NCBI GenBank assembly: GCA_964501945.1
Contig: CAZCTY010000001.1
Location: 1-64,000 of the forward strand
Source of the DNA: 21-14-0-10-32-9 sp964501945
Lineage (GTDB): Archaea; Nanobdellota; Nanobdellia; Woesearchaeales; 21-14-0-10-32-9
Length of the DNA: 64,000 nt
Direction: 5' to 3'
Made by a program: the position numbers and the translations under genes. This document shows positions 16,118 through 25,248 of the stretch, in pieces. Position 1 is the first letter of the stretch. Every line of letters begins with the position of its first letter. The notes below the pieces were generated by a model, which did not search any database, had not been told where the DNA came from, and worked only from the letters and a program-made list of their open reading frames with translations.

Positions 16118-18139
16118 TTAAATCCTACTAATAAAGCCATTTTTAGGAGCGTACAAATCTCCATTTCTTTTTAATTTTTCAATGACCTCAGATGCTTTAT
16201 CTTGAGAAATTTCTTGAATTTCAGCTTCGCGAAAAACATCAGATAAAGGAACTTCTTTTTTATCTAACGCTTTTTCAAGATTAGATATTATTTGCTTGAC
16301 AATAACTAAAGCGTTACGCTCAGAAGATGAAATACCTGTTGCGATCCTATCAATATCAAATTTCCCAGATTCGTCAGTACCAATTAGCTTTAAACAATGA
16401 TGTAATAAATCAATAGCTATATGAGCATCTTTTTTAGTAATATTTTTAGATAAACGAACCCTAGCAGAAGCCTCAGCCAACCTAACCAAACCTTCAAGTT
16501 GACGAGCACTAATAGGAATACTTTGAACCTTACCTTCTTTGTTGTTAGAATTCCTCATTTTAACAAAGTATTGCTTTATTTCGTTCATAGCAGTATCTGT
16601 GAGTTTAGGATTTATATGCTGCTTAGCATATGCAACATATCTTTTAATAGTATCAGTCTCAATTTTTTGCTCTTCTTTAACACCAGTATCACCTTTGTGC
16701 AAGTTTAAAATGAAATGCGCGAGCTTCTCATCTTTAGATTCATCAGGCAAATCTTTTACAGGAAAAATTAAATCAAACCTGTTAATAAGCGTTGATGGAA
16801 GCTCTATTTGCTTTACTAAAACATCATACGGATCAAAACGACCATGCTTAGGATTTGCAGCAGCCAAAACAGTGGTTTCGGATCGAAGAGTTGCTTGAAT
16901 GTTAGCCTTACTAATAGTAACTGTTTGCTGCTCTAAAGCCTCGTGCATCGCAGAGGTATCCTCAGGAGTCATTTTATCAAGCTCATCAATACAAACCAAG
17001 CCTTTGTTTGCAAGAACAAGAGCGCCCGCTTCAAGAGCCCAACCTTTTAAAAATTCATCTTTTACAACAGAAGCAGTAAGGCCTGCACCGGATGCGCCTT
17101 TACCAGACACAAACCTAGATTTAGGCGCAACAATAGATAAACGCTTGAGTAATTGAGACTTACCACTACCAGGATCACCAACTAACAAAATATGAATATC
17201 ACCACGCCTTTTAACACCATCATCCTGACTTTTTTTACAACCACCAAATAATTGAAGAACGAGAGCTTCTTTAATACGATCATGACCATAAATAGTAGGA
17301 GCAATGGATTGAATAACTTTATTGAAAATATCAGGATCCTTAGACAATTCAATAATTTCTTCTTTTTGCTCAGAAGTTAATTCTAGAGAAGAAAACTCTT
17401 CTTGCATAGGCTCAACATAATTAGCCTCAATGATTAAATCAAAACGAGTAGATTTGCCCCCAGTTGCAAGAACAATAGGAATTTCTTTTAAAGTTCCAAC
17501 AATTACAATCTTACTACCAGGATTAGTTTTTTTATCAGATAGAGGACTTACAAGATCTTGCTTTAAGAAAACGTTCATCCTCTTAGGCTGCTCACCACCA
17601 TCCAAATCTTCAGGCGCCTCTTCTAAAACAATTTTTTGAGCATCAACCAAATCTTTACTTAACATGCTAAACTTTCCTTTACGACCACAACTACAAGATG
17701 TTGGCTCTTTAAATTTAGTATCTAATTGAAGAACAGACATGACATTACCACAACTAGGACACTCAAACTTCGCACTAGTAACTTGAGGCCTAACATCAGT
17801 TTTTTGCCTGACAATACCTTTAAACTGATAAAGCTTGTCAATGTTTTTACTTCTAATCTCACTTATAAGAATGTTAGAAGATTCTGGAATATTTCTAATC
17901 CTAGGCCTTAAAACAACTTCATCCCCCAAATCAAAATTAGAAATTGCAAATTCAATTGCCTTGAGAGAATCCTCAGGCCGCTCAAGTAATTCTTCAGCTA
18001 AAAAAACATCATATTTAGATATCTCAGAGAACTCAATTACTAAAGCCTCCTCGCCTTTAGATACAGAGCGAACCATTTCATTATAGTAATGATCGTTTAA
18101 AAATTCCTGATATTTATTTATTTGTTCTTGAGCGTCCAT
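16118..18139 (-). CDS. mcm: Replicative helicase MCM
   Basis: The homohexameric archaeal MCM, 673 residues, with no intein. The N-terminal domain includes the zinc finger CPSC...SCSC (about residues 123-155). The AAA+ core has Walker A GDPGSGKSQ, Walker B CIDELDKM, sensor 1 AAANPKHGRF and the arginine-finger motif NRFDLIF. A C-terminal winged helix ends the protein. It unwinds DNA 3' to 5' at the fork and is loaded by Orc1/Cdc6, encoded at 26.8 kb. It is the first gene of its transcript, with the acetyltransferase behind it. Confidence 0.97.
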   Translation of the reverse strand: MDAQEQINKYQEFLNDHYYNEMVRSVSKGEEALVIEFSEISKYDVFLAEELLERPEDSLKAIEFAISNFDLGDEVVLRPRIRNIPESSNILISEIRSKNIDKLYQFKGIVRQKTDVRPQVTSAKFECPSCGNVMSVLQLDTKFKEPTSCSCGRKGKFSMLSKDLVDAQKIVLEEAPEDLDGGEQPKRMNVFLKQDLVSPLSDKKTNPGSKIVIVGTLKEIPIVLATGGKSTRFDLIIEANYVEPMQEEFSSLELTSEQKEEIIELSKDPDIFNKVIQSIAPTIYGHDRIKEALVLQLFGGCKKSQDDGVKRRGDIHILLVGDPGSGKSQLLKRLSIVAPKSRFVSGKGASGAGLTASVVKDEFLKGWALEAGALVLANKGLVCIDELDKMTPEDTSAMHEALEQQTVTISKANIQATLRSETTVLAAANPKHGRFDPYDVLVKQIELPSTLINRFDLIFPVKDLPDESKDEKLAHFILNLHKGDTGVKEEQKIETDTIKRYVAYAKQHINPKLTDTAMNEIKQYFVKMRNSNNKEGKVQSIPISARQLEGLVRLAEASARVRLSKNITKKDAHIAIDLLHHCLKLIGTDESGKFDIDRIATGISSSERNALVIVKQIISNLEKALDKKEVPLSDVFREAEIQEISQDKASEVIEKLKRNGDLYAPKNGFISRI

Positions 18140-18226
18140 TTTAAAATAAAATTAAATTTTGTTTAAAAAAAAATAATAAAAAGAATAAAAAAGTTACTAT
18201 AAAAAAAACGATAAAAATCCGAGATA

Positions 18227-18811
18227 TTACTTTTTAGATACCTTATCAAGCTTTTCAAGTAACATATCCACAGCTTCATGAACCATCTTCTCAGACTTTG
18301 TACCTGTACAAACAATTTTTCCATTACTAAATAATAAAAAAGTTGCCTTAGCTTCCATTAATTTGTATACCAAACCAGGAAATTGCTCAGGTTCATATTC
18401 TGTGTTATCAAGCTTCATAGCAAGCGTGTTAAGATTCAAATCAAGACCGATGTTACCACTTGCAACAATGTTTTGAACACTAATTTTAGGTTTGATCTTA
18501 ATTTTAATACCAATTTTCTCTAAGCTTTCAATTATTTTCTTAATACTCTCATCAACTTTATCTAAGCTCTTAGCACCAGTACAAACAATGTTTCCAGAAC
18601 TAAAAATTAAAGCAGATGTCTTAGGCTCTTTTATCCTTATAACCAAACCAGGAAATTGCTCAGGATTATACTCTGTGTTTGGAAGAGTCGCAGCCATTTT
18701 TTCTAAAGGAATATCATGCTCTAAACTGGACGAGACCACGATGTTTACAACCGTTATGTTATCGTGCGGATCAAATTTTTCTTTTTTAGATTTTGTAGCT
18801 TTAGTAGCCAT
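18227..18811 (-). CDS. tbp: TATA-binding protein
   Basis: A 194-residue TBP made of the two direct repeats that form the saddle: EYNPEQFPGLVIRIKEPK with SGNIVCTGAKS, then EYEPEQFPGLVYKLMEAK with NGKIVCTGTKS. An N-terminal Lys-rich tail precedes them. It binds the TATA boxes seen across the window, together with TFB. The start at 18811 (MATKATK) is preceded on the minus strand by GGGGGTT about seven bases upstream, a clear ribosome binding site, so this mRNA has a leader, unlike many genes here. Confidence 0.96.
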   Translation of the reverse strand: MATKATKSKKEKFDPHDNITVVNIVVSSSLEHDIPLEKMAATLPNTEYNPEQFPGLVIRIKEPKTSALIFSSGNIVCTGAKSLDKVDESIKKIIESLEKIGIKIKIKPKISVQNIVASGNIGLDLNLNTLAMKLDNTEYEPEQFPGLVYKLMEAKATFLLFSNGKIVCTGTKSEKMVHEAVDMLLEKLDKVSKK

Positions 18812-19133
18812 TTTTATAACCCCCAAACCTGATGAACAGGTTTAAAAAAAGACTTTTGCAGAGCAAAAACGCCTTTTATTTAAAAAGGAAATACGTTTTC
18901 ATTTATAAATGCTTTTATGTTTACAAATACCTATCAGAAAGCGTATTTGCAGACATATAAACCTCCTTGGTTTCCAGTGGAGATTTTGATTTAGAGAAGT
19001 TTTAGAGGGAAAATTAAAATCCTGAACTAAACCAGTATACAAAAAACACCCGTTTATTTCTTGTGGAAATTGTTTTGTAAAGGGAAAAAGTTATAAATAT
19101 TCACTACTTCCTTTTGGTGAAAAAGGTGATGAT
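18812..19133. other. Intergenic region between tbp and a small gene, with dyads
   Basis: A 322-base gap holding divergent promoters. AT-rich TATA candidates serve tbp near 18880-18910 on the minus strand. TTATAAATA at 19091 and a GGTGAT ribosome binding site at 19125 serve the plus-strand gene. Between them are an inverted repeat, CAAATAC at 18924-18930 with GTATTTG at 18943-18949, and two sequences like the dyad core of origin recognition boxes: TTCCAGTGGA at 18972 and TTCTTGTGGAA at 19058. No coding frame is convincing. A small RNA gene is possible but not shown. Confidence 0.4.
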
Positions 19134-19346
19134 ATGTTTGAAATGTCAAAATTATACGAAATACAAGAAGAACAAACAAAAAATTTAGAAGAGAGAGCAA
19201 AAGATTTCAAAGCAAGAAATGCGCAAGAAAGAAGAAAAGATATCTATTTAAAAGATGTAAACCTTTGCCCTGTAGAAGGAATCACATATAATACCAGAGA
19301 ACAAAGAGAGGAAACACCAACAATTCTCGGACCATATTTTAGATAA
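19134..19346 (+). CDS. Small hypothetical protein, 70 aa
   Basis: A charged, mostly helical 70-residue protein with no membrane segment: an N-terminal Glu/Lys/Arg helix, then a short segment NLCPVEGITYNTREQ and a Pro-rich end. GGTGATGAT immediately before the ATG is a strong GGTG-type ribosome binding site, and TTATAAATA about 40 bases upstream is a good TATA box. Both signals support a real, expressed gene. Function unknown. metK follows after 45 bases with its own TATA-like TTTAAATA. Confidence 0.6.
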   Translation: MFEMSKLYEIQEEQTKNLEERAKDFKARNAQERRKDIYLKDVNLCPVEGITYNTREQREETPTILGPYFR

Positions 19347-19391
19347 AAAAACGAGTAAAATTTAAATAATGGATAAATCCTCGAATGAAAG

Positions 19392-20531
19392 ATGAGCGAT
19401 AATAAAAAATATTTTACATCAGAGAGCGTGAGCGAAGGACACCCAGATAAAATATGCGATCAAGTCAGTGATTCTATACTAGATGCGTATTTAGAAAAAG
19501 ATCCAGAATCAAAAGTTGCAGTAGAGTGCCTGGTAAAAACTGGATTCATAATGCTTGCAGGGGAAGTAACAAGCAACGCAGAAATAGACATACAAAAAAT
19601 AGTAAGAGACACAATAAAAAAAATAGGATACACCCCAGAGGCAGGATTTGACCCGGAAACGTGCGGGATAATAACGAGCATCTCTAAACAAAGCCCAGAC
19701 ATAGCACAAGGAGTAAACCCAGGCGGGGCAGGAGATCAAGGAATGATGTTTGGATACGCATGCAAAGAAACAGACGAACTCATGCCCCTACCAATAACAC
19801 TCGCACACAAAATAGTAAAAAAACTGTCAGAGCTTAGAAAAAACAAAGAAATACCATTCCTAAGACCGGACGCGAAAAGCCAAATAACAATAGAATATGA
19901 AAACGAAACCCCAAAGAGAATAGATGCAATAGTAGTAAGCACACAACACGAAGAAAACCCAGAAGACTTACATAAAACAATAAAAGATAAAGTGATAGAA
20001 CCCGTATGCAAAAATTTAATGGACGATAATACAAAAATATTCATAAACCCAACAGGAAACTTTGTCATAGGCGGACCGGTAGGAGACGCTGGACTTACAG
20101 GAAGAAAAATAATAGTAGACACATACGGCGGAATGGGAAGACACGGAGGCGGAGCATTCTCAGGAAAAGACCCATCAAAAGTAGATAGAAGCGCAGCATA
20201 CATGGCAAGATATATAGCAAAAAACCTAGTCGCAGCAAACCTATGCGAGAGATGCGAAGTACAAATAAGCTACGCGATAGGCGTAAAAGAACCAACAAGC
20301 GTACTCGTAGATACATTCAACACAGGAAAAATAAACAAAAACACTTTTGAGAAAATAATAAGAGAAGTTTTTGACTTAACACCACAAGGAATAATACAAA
20401 CCCTAAATTTAAAAACACCAATATATGCAAAAACAGCAGTACACGGACATTTTGGAAGAGAAGAATTTGCATGGGAAAAAACAGATAAAATAGACGAACT
20501 AAATGAAGCAGTAAAAAAACAAACAGAATAA
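19392..20531 (+). CDS. metK: S-adenosylmethionine synthetase, bacterial/eukaryotic type
   Basis: A 379-residue enzyme that makes SAM from methionine and ATP. It begins with TSESVSEGHPDKICDQVSD, has GAGDQGMMFGYACKET (the active-site loop), TGRKIIVDTYGG and the GGGAFSGKDPSKVDRSAAY phosphate-binding motif. These are the signature motifs of bacterial and eukaryotic MetK, not of the separate archaeal MAT family that most archaea use. This points to ancient horizontal acquisition, as seen in some DPANN lineages. A TATA-like TTTAAATA about 27 bases upstream suggests a leaderless mRNA. The product feeds the methyltransferases and Dph2 in this window. Confidence 0.96.
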   Translation: MSDNKKYFTSESVSEGHPDKICDQVSDSILDAYLEKDPESKVAVECLVKTGFIMLAGEVTSNAEIDIQKIVRDTIKKIGYTPEAGFDPETCGIITSISKQSPDIAQGVNPGGAGDQGMMFGYACKETDELMPLPITLAHKIVKKLSELRKNKEIPFLRPDAKSQITIEYENETPKRIDAIVVSTQHEENPEDLHKTIKDKVIEPVCKNLMDDNTKIFINPTGNFVIGGPVGDAGLTGRKIIVDTYGGMGRHGGGAFSGKDPSKVDRSAAYMARYIAKNLVAANLCERCEVQISYAIGVKEPTSVLVDTFNTGKINKNTFEKIIREVFDLTPQGIIQTLNLKTPIYAKTAVHGHFGREEFAWEKTDKIDELNEAVKKQTE

Positions 20532-20560
20532 AAAAAATATAAAAAACACGAACGCAAGAA

Positions 20561-20572
20561 AATTTATAAATA
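20561..20572 (+). promoter_or_regulatory. TATA box of the aIF2-beta operon
   Basis: AATTTATAAATA is centred about 29 bases upstream of the ATG at 20596, a near-consensus archaeal TATA box placed for a leaderless transcript covering the aIF2-beta gene and the gene after it. Confidence 0.5.
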
Positions 20573-20595
20573 AAGCACCATTTCTGTTAAAAATC

Positions 20596-21003
20596 ATGAA
20601 TTACGAAAATATGCTTAATGAAGCAAGAGAAACACTCCCTGAAAAAACAAACACTTCATCAAGATTTGAAGTGCCAAAAGTAAAAGGGAGAATAGAAGGA
20701 AATAAAACAGTTATAAGCAACTTTTTTCAAATATCAAACACAATAGGAAGAAAACCACAACACCTACTAAAATACGTTCTAAAAGAATTAGCAACACCAG
20801 GAACACTAAAAAACCAAACCGTAGTTTTTGGAACAAAGCTCCCAGCAAGCAAAATAAATGAAAAAATAAAATCATATGTAGAAGAATTCGTATTCTGCAA
20901 AGAGTGCACATCGCCAGATACAAAAATGGTAAAAGAAGGAGACATATACTACATTAAGTGCCAGGCATGCGGAGCGAGACACAGCTTTTACTCAAAAATC
21001 TAA
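20596..21003 (+). CDS. Translation initiation factor aIF2 subunit beta
   Basis: A 135-residue aIF2-beta: an N-terminal helix that binds the gamma subunit, a central domain (NFFQISNTIGRKPQHLLKYV, then a strand set with ELATPG), and a C-terminal C4 zinc ribbon, CKEC at about 99-102 and CQAC at about 122-125. aIF2 delivers initiator Met-tRNA to the small subunit. The length is normal. The following gene starts 11 bases downstream. Confidence 0.95.
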   Translation: MNYENMLNEARETLPEKTNTSSRFEVPKVKGRIEGNKTVISNFFQISNTIGRKPQHLLKYVLKELATPGTLKNQTVVFGTKLPASKINEKIKSYVEEFVFCKECTSPDTKMVKEGDIYYIKCQACGARHSFYSKI

Positions 21004-21014
21004 ACACAAAGAAA

Positions 21015-21683
21015 ATGAATTACATAACAGAAATAGGAGATTTAACATTATATGTAAAAAACCTAGTAGATAAACACAAAACTGATTTTTTTAATGAAGC
21101 ATTCTTTGAATTTTTAAATGAAGATGAGAAAATAGAAGAATATGAAGAAATACTAGAAAAACACGAATTTAACTACATAAACGGAAAAAGAGACGGACAA
21201 ATAGGATATGGAAGTCATGAATTAAACAAAGAAATAGGGAATTGGATTGCAGAAAAAACACAAGATTTCTTAAAACCGAAAAAAGGAACAACTCCTGAAT
21301 ATGAAAAAGAAATGATTAGCAAAACACAAATAACAACCACATTTTCAGCATTTGCAAACGGAATAGCACAAAACTACCAAGGATTAGAACCAACATTTTT
21401 CAAATATAAAGAAATAAGACCATTACTTGAGAGAAAATTTTTCGCAGAAGCAATGAGACCAGAAATTAAATTTGGAGATGAAGAAAAACATTACAGCATA
21501 GAAAAACCCAGACAAACATTTAATGAAGATGCAATAAATAATCTAAAAGAAAACCACCTGAGAAGCTATGAATTAAAAAATATAAAAGGAGAGCCAAGAG
21601 AATATTTTAATTACACAAATCACAAAAATAAAGATATATTATACGCAAAACAAGACCTTGAGACAAGAATTTGTAATAACTAA
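21015..21683 (+). CDS. Hypothetical protein, 222 aa
   Basis: Unrecognised. A soluble, mainly helical, acidic/basic protein with no membrane segment and no visible catalytic motif. It starts 11 bases after aIF2-beta, so it is probably in the same transcript. The ATG at 21015 is chosen because the open frame further upstream lies inside aIF2-beta. It ends 10 bases before the convergent polymerase gene. Aromatic clusters near residues 55-70 (GKRDGQIGYGSHEL) and 125-150 (FFKYKEIRPLLERKFFAEAM) are the most structured parts. A function linked to translation is only suggested by position. Confidence 0.6.
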   Translation: MNYITEIGDLTLYVKNLVDKHKTDFFNEAFFEFLNEDEKIEEYEEILEKHEFNYINGKRDGQIGYGSHELNKEIGNWIAEKTQDFLKPKKGTTPEYEKEMISKTQITTTFSAFANGIAQNYQGLEPTFFKYKEIRPLLERKFFAEAMRPEIKFGDEEKHYSIEKPRQTFNEDAINNLKENHLRSYELKNIKGEPREYFNYTNHKNKDILYAKQDLETRICNN

Positions 21684-21692
21684 AAAAAAAAA

Positions 21693-24600
21693 TTAAAATT
21701 TCTCAAATTCCTCATCAGTTATTTCATCATCATTATTTTCTAAAACTTCTTCTTCAACAGGAACATCTTTTAATAACCAATCACCAAGACCTGTTTGCTT
21801 CTCTTTCTCTTTACCAAAAACCCCCTCGATCCTACGCTTGGTTAACTCAAGAGTTTGATTAATATAAGGACTAATATTATACTTTTCACCAAGCATCATA
21901 CTAAGATCTAAATATTTAATAATACTACCTTGACTAATAGTAAAAATGATTTTACCAGAACACTGAGAACATTTACCCTTCAAAGGCGGCCTACGATACT
22001 TCTCATTACAATTAACACACCTAAATTCTTGAGTTGAAAATTTCCTTAAATTACCTTTAGTATCACGAATGAAATGCTTTTCAATAACCAACCTCGCAAC
22101 ATCAGCAGCATCAACAGCGCGAATTTTCTCAGCGACATCCATTTGACACTCAACCTTATCAGACATACTAGGTAATAACTTATAAGACGAACAAAGAACA
22201 CCTGCATTAATATTATCAGTATCATGAGTGAATAAAAAATTCTCATACTGATCAGGAGTTCCCATAACATCAGAAACTTTTTTGATATCAACATCAAAAG
22301 GCATCTTCATATTATTAGCAGCATCATAAAACTCTAAAGAATACTTATCAACAATATCCATATTAAAAATCATATCATCAACTTCCGCGGGCAAAATAAC
22401 AGATGTTAAAACCAAAGGCGCATCCATAGTACTACCGCGAGAACTTGGAAGATAGAGCTGGGAGAAGTTCAAAAAAGAATCAAGCAACAAAGACAAACAA
22501 GCCTCATCCCCATCACAATCCCTACGCATAGCCGCATGAACATAAGGATGAGTTAGAAAACCCTGCGTCTTAGAAAAACCAACAATCCTTGTAAGAATAC
22601 CAGCAGAAGTATGAGGTGCAAGACCAATAGTTAAATGGCCAACTAAATCTTTTTTAGATTTTAAATTATAATAAGGCTTTAAACCATAAAGCTTAACCAA
22701 ACACTCATCAACAAAGTTAGCAGTATTAAAAAAAACCTCATCAGCACCCTCCTCAGGAGAATCAGGACAACAAGGAAGAAGAACATCTTGAACTTTTAAT
22801 TCAAGAACTTGATAATCATTAACCAATTCTTCTCCATGAATGTCTTTATCATAACCTAGCTCTTTGAGTTTTTCAAAACTAACACCGGCCTCAACAGGCT
22901 TGAAATGAGTTAAAGCGAGCTCAGAACAATCATACCTAACAGTACCATCTTTGTTAACAGAAATATTATTTTTAGCCCTTAAAATACCTTTAATTAAATG
23001 CTCAGCGACATGCTCCTTATTAGCCAAACCACGAACACCTTTAATTAAATCAGGAACGATGTTAGCACCAATAATTTTTTTACAATTATCCATGATTTCT
23101 TTAATATTAACACTACGCTTTTGATATTTATTTTCAAAAGAAGACTCCTCTTTTATTTCTTTTTCAACACATGAGGATATACAAGAGTCACAGACACGAA
23201 AAGGAGTATCACGATTACAAGAAGAACAATGAAATAATTTAATATCAGCAACTATTTTCCCAGAAGATAAAGCTGATTGAAAACTTCTAAGACGCCCACC
23301 TTGATCACCAACAGGAAATAAGACATGAGGACTACCAGTTAATTTACGCATCTTAGCCTTTTCAGGACGACCCATCCTCGCACCAATAAAAGTACCACAC
23401 ATATCTTTTATAGTAATACCAGACATCTTAGATAAAAAATCAGAATTAGAACTTGCCGCGTGTAAATCTTCTTTAACAGATGAATTAGCATTATCACATA
23501 AAAAGAAATGAAGAGCTTTAGCAACATCTTTTTCAATTACAACAAATTCTTTTTTAACAAAACTATGAGCAGCACCAATAAGCTCTAAAGCGCGCTTAGC
23601 AGAATTAAACCTTAAAATTAATTTATCACCATCAAACCTACATTTCTCAAACCAATTAAATAAAGATAATAATTCCTCTTTAGAAATCGAATCCCAATAA
23701 TAAGTATGAGCTGGATGAAGGGGAATGTTTAAATTTTTAGATAAAGATAGAGCTTCATTGAACGAAGGTTTTTTTCTATGATAATTAGACAAAAATTCTT
23801 TTAAAATAGATGATTGTATGTCTGATTTAGATGCTAGCTTATCTAATGAAAAATTTTTTTCTTTTAATGCTTTTTCAAATTCTAATACCCAAATCTCCTC
23901 ACAATAACCAACAGGAACAAGCTTGTGCGCCCTATCAAAAAAATCACCATAATTAATAAGAACATCCCCCATATAAAGAATTTCTTTAACATCTTTTTTA
24001 TAACGCCTAGCTTCAACTTCACTATTAATTTTAAAAACATCACCATTAACTAATTTAATAATAGGACCTTCAATAGTATCACAAGGAGTAAAAGCAGCGG
24101 CCTTACCTGGCCTCTCAACTTTAAGCTGAGTCCCTGTTGCAATAAAATCGTTAGATAAAACCATCGTCGCGGGATGAACCGCTTGACCAGAAAAACCAGA
24201 CGCACGAGACCTACCATACCTCAACCTTAAACCACCATTACGAAGAGGATGACCAATAACAGGCCTACCACCAACCAAATCAGAGATATAAGTAAAGTCA
24301 GGAGCCAAACCCGAACTTACAGCTTTTTTGGATGATTTAGACTTGTTTTTACTTTGAATTTTAAGAAACTCATCCATAAATTCCCAATGCTCCATACTCA
24401 TCTCTTCTTTCCACTTTTTTATTTTAGCCCAAAGCTTAGGACCTTTTAGAGGAATACAAGAACTGTGAATAAGACAATAACCACTCCTCAACCTATTAGT
24501 AGGAATCCTAGGTAAATCTTTTAATAAAGCGCTAGAAATTTCATATTTTTCAGAAGGATCACCAGATATTTCAACAGGCAAATTCTTCATAAGAAACTCA

Positions 24601-25244
24601 GATTCTTCTTTGGATGGAAAATATTGCAAATTAGTAACATACTCATGATAATCCTCTAACTCCGCTGCGCAACGCTGAACTTCTTTATCAGTAGGATCAT
24701 AAACAGCATAACCAAGCTTGTTCCTAACATAATCAGAAATTATAACAGAAACCGCGGCGGCAGTACCACCAGCAGCCCTAACAGGACCTGCATAATTTAA
24801 ACAAAAATACTCACCTTTACCATCAAGCCTTGGCTTAATATCAAGAGAAGTGAAACCTTCAAGAGGAGCAGAAACAACACCTAAAGTAACATAAGCAAAA
24901 CCTGTACGAATACCAACCTCAATCGCCTCTTTCCTATCTTTAAAAGAACAAAATTTTTCCTCAGCGATTTCGTGAGCAATCTTTAAAGCAACACGCCAAT
25001 CAAGAGGACTATATTCTTTTTCAAGCTCTAAAATCCTATCAATCGCACCAGCCTCAGCTAATTGAGGTGCAACAGCAGAAATCAAACCAATAACACGCTC
25101 AGCCAAATTCTCAGCTAACTTAACCTCAACATAATCTTTAGGATCAAAATTTTTCTTTCTAGCAAGAGTTGCTAACTCATATTGTTTTAAAGCGTCTTTT
25201 TTTAAACTGTCAAAGTATTTTTTAGTTTTATCTGATGCAATCAT
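21693..25244 (-). CDS. polC: DNA polymerase D large subunit DP2
   Basis: The 1183-residue catalytic subunit of the archaeal replicative polymerase PolD. It has the two double-psi-barrel catalytic regions, with the hallmark MRRDCDGDEA (metal-binding Asp residues, about 905-915). A central zinc finger FHCSSCNRDTPFRVCDSC lies near 670-690 and a C-terminal one (FRCVNCNEKY, GKCSQCSGK) near 1075-1100. The N-terminal GGTAAAVSVI segment is also typical. The length shows there is no intein, although DP2 is often interrupted by one. It lies four bases after DP1 and ends the orc1-DP1-DP2 operon-like run. Confidence 0.97.
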   Translation of the reverse strand: MIASDKTKKYFDSLKKDALKQYELATLARKKNFDPKDYVEVKLAENLAERVIGLISAVAPQLAEAGAIDRILELEKEYSPLDWRVALKIAHEIAEEKFCSFKDRKEAIEVGIRTGFAYVTLGVVSAPLEGFTSLDIKPRLDGKGEYFCLNYAGPVRAAGGTAAAVSVIISDYVRNKLGYAVYDPTDKEVQRCAAELEDYHEYVTNLQYFPSKEESEFLMKNLPVEISGDPSEKYEISSALLKDLPRIPTNRLRSGYCLIHSSCIPLKGPKLWAKIKKWKEEMSMEHWEFMDEFLKIQSKNKSKSSKKAVSSGLAPDFTYISDLVGGRPVIGHPLRNGGLRLRYGRSRASGFSGQAVHPATMVLSNDFIATGTQLKVERPGKAAAFTPCDTIEGPIIKLVNGDVFKINSEVEARRYKKDVKEILYMGDVLINYGDFFDRAHKLVPVGYCEEIWVLEFEKALKEKNFSLDKLASKSDIQSSILKEFLSNYHRKKPSFNEALSLSKNLNIPLHPAHTYYWDSISKEELLSLFNWFEKCRFDGDKLILRFNSAKRALELIGAAHSFVKKEFVVIEKDVAKALHFFLCDNANSSVKEDLHAASSNSDFLSKMSGITIKDMCGTFIGARMGRPEKAKMRKLTGSPHVLFPVGDQGGRLRSFQSALSSGKIVADIKLFHCSSCNRDTPFRVCDSCISSCVEKEIKEESSFENKYQKRSVNIKEIMDNCKKIIGANIVPDLIKGVRGLANKEHVAEHLIKGILRAKNNISVNKDGTVRYDCSELALTHFKPVEAGVSFEKLKELGYDKDIHGEELVNDYQVLELKVQDVLLPCCPDSPEEGADEVFFNTANFVDECLVKLYGLKPYYNLKSKKDLVGHLTIGLAPHTSAGILTRIVGFSKTQGFLTHPYVHAAMRRDCDGDEACLSLLLDSFLNFSQLYLPSSRGSTMDAPLVLTSVILPAEVDDMIFNMDIVDKYSLEFYDAANNMKMPFDVDIKKVSDVMGTPDQYENFLFTHDTDNINAGVLCSSYKLLPSMSDKVECQMDVAEKIRAVDAADVARLVIEKHFIRDTKGNLRKFSTQEFRCVNCNEKYRRPPLKGKCSQCSGKIIFTISQGSIIKYLDLSMMLGEKYNISPYINQTLELTKRRIEGVFGKEKEKQTGLGDWLLKDVPVEEEVLENNDDEITDEEFEKF

Positions 25245-25248
25245 TTTA

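Noticed and set aside
21693..25244. Intein in DP2, also considered for MCM and RadA
   Set aside because: Protein lengths are normal and motifs continuous; no intein splice blocks are seen.
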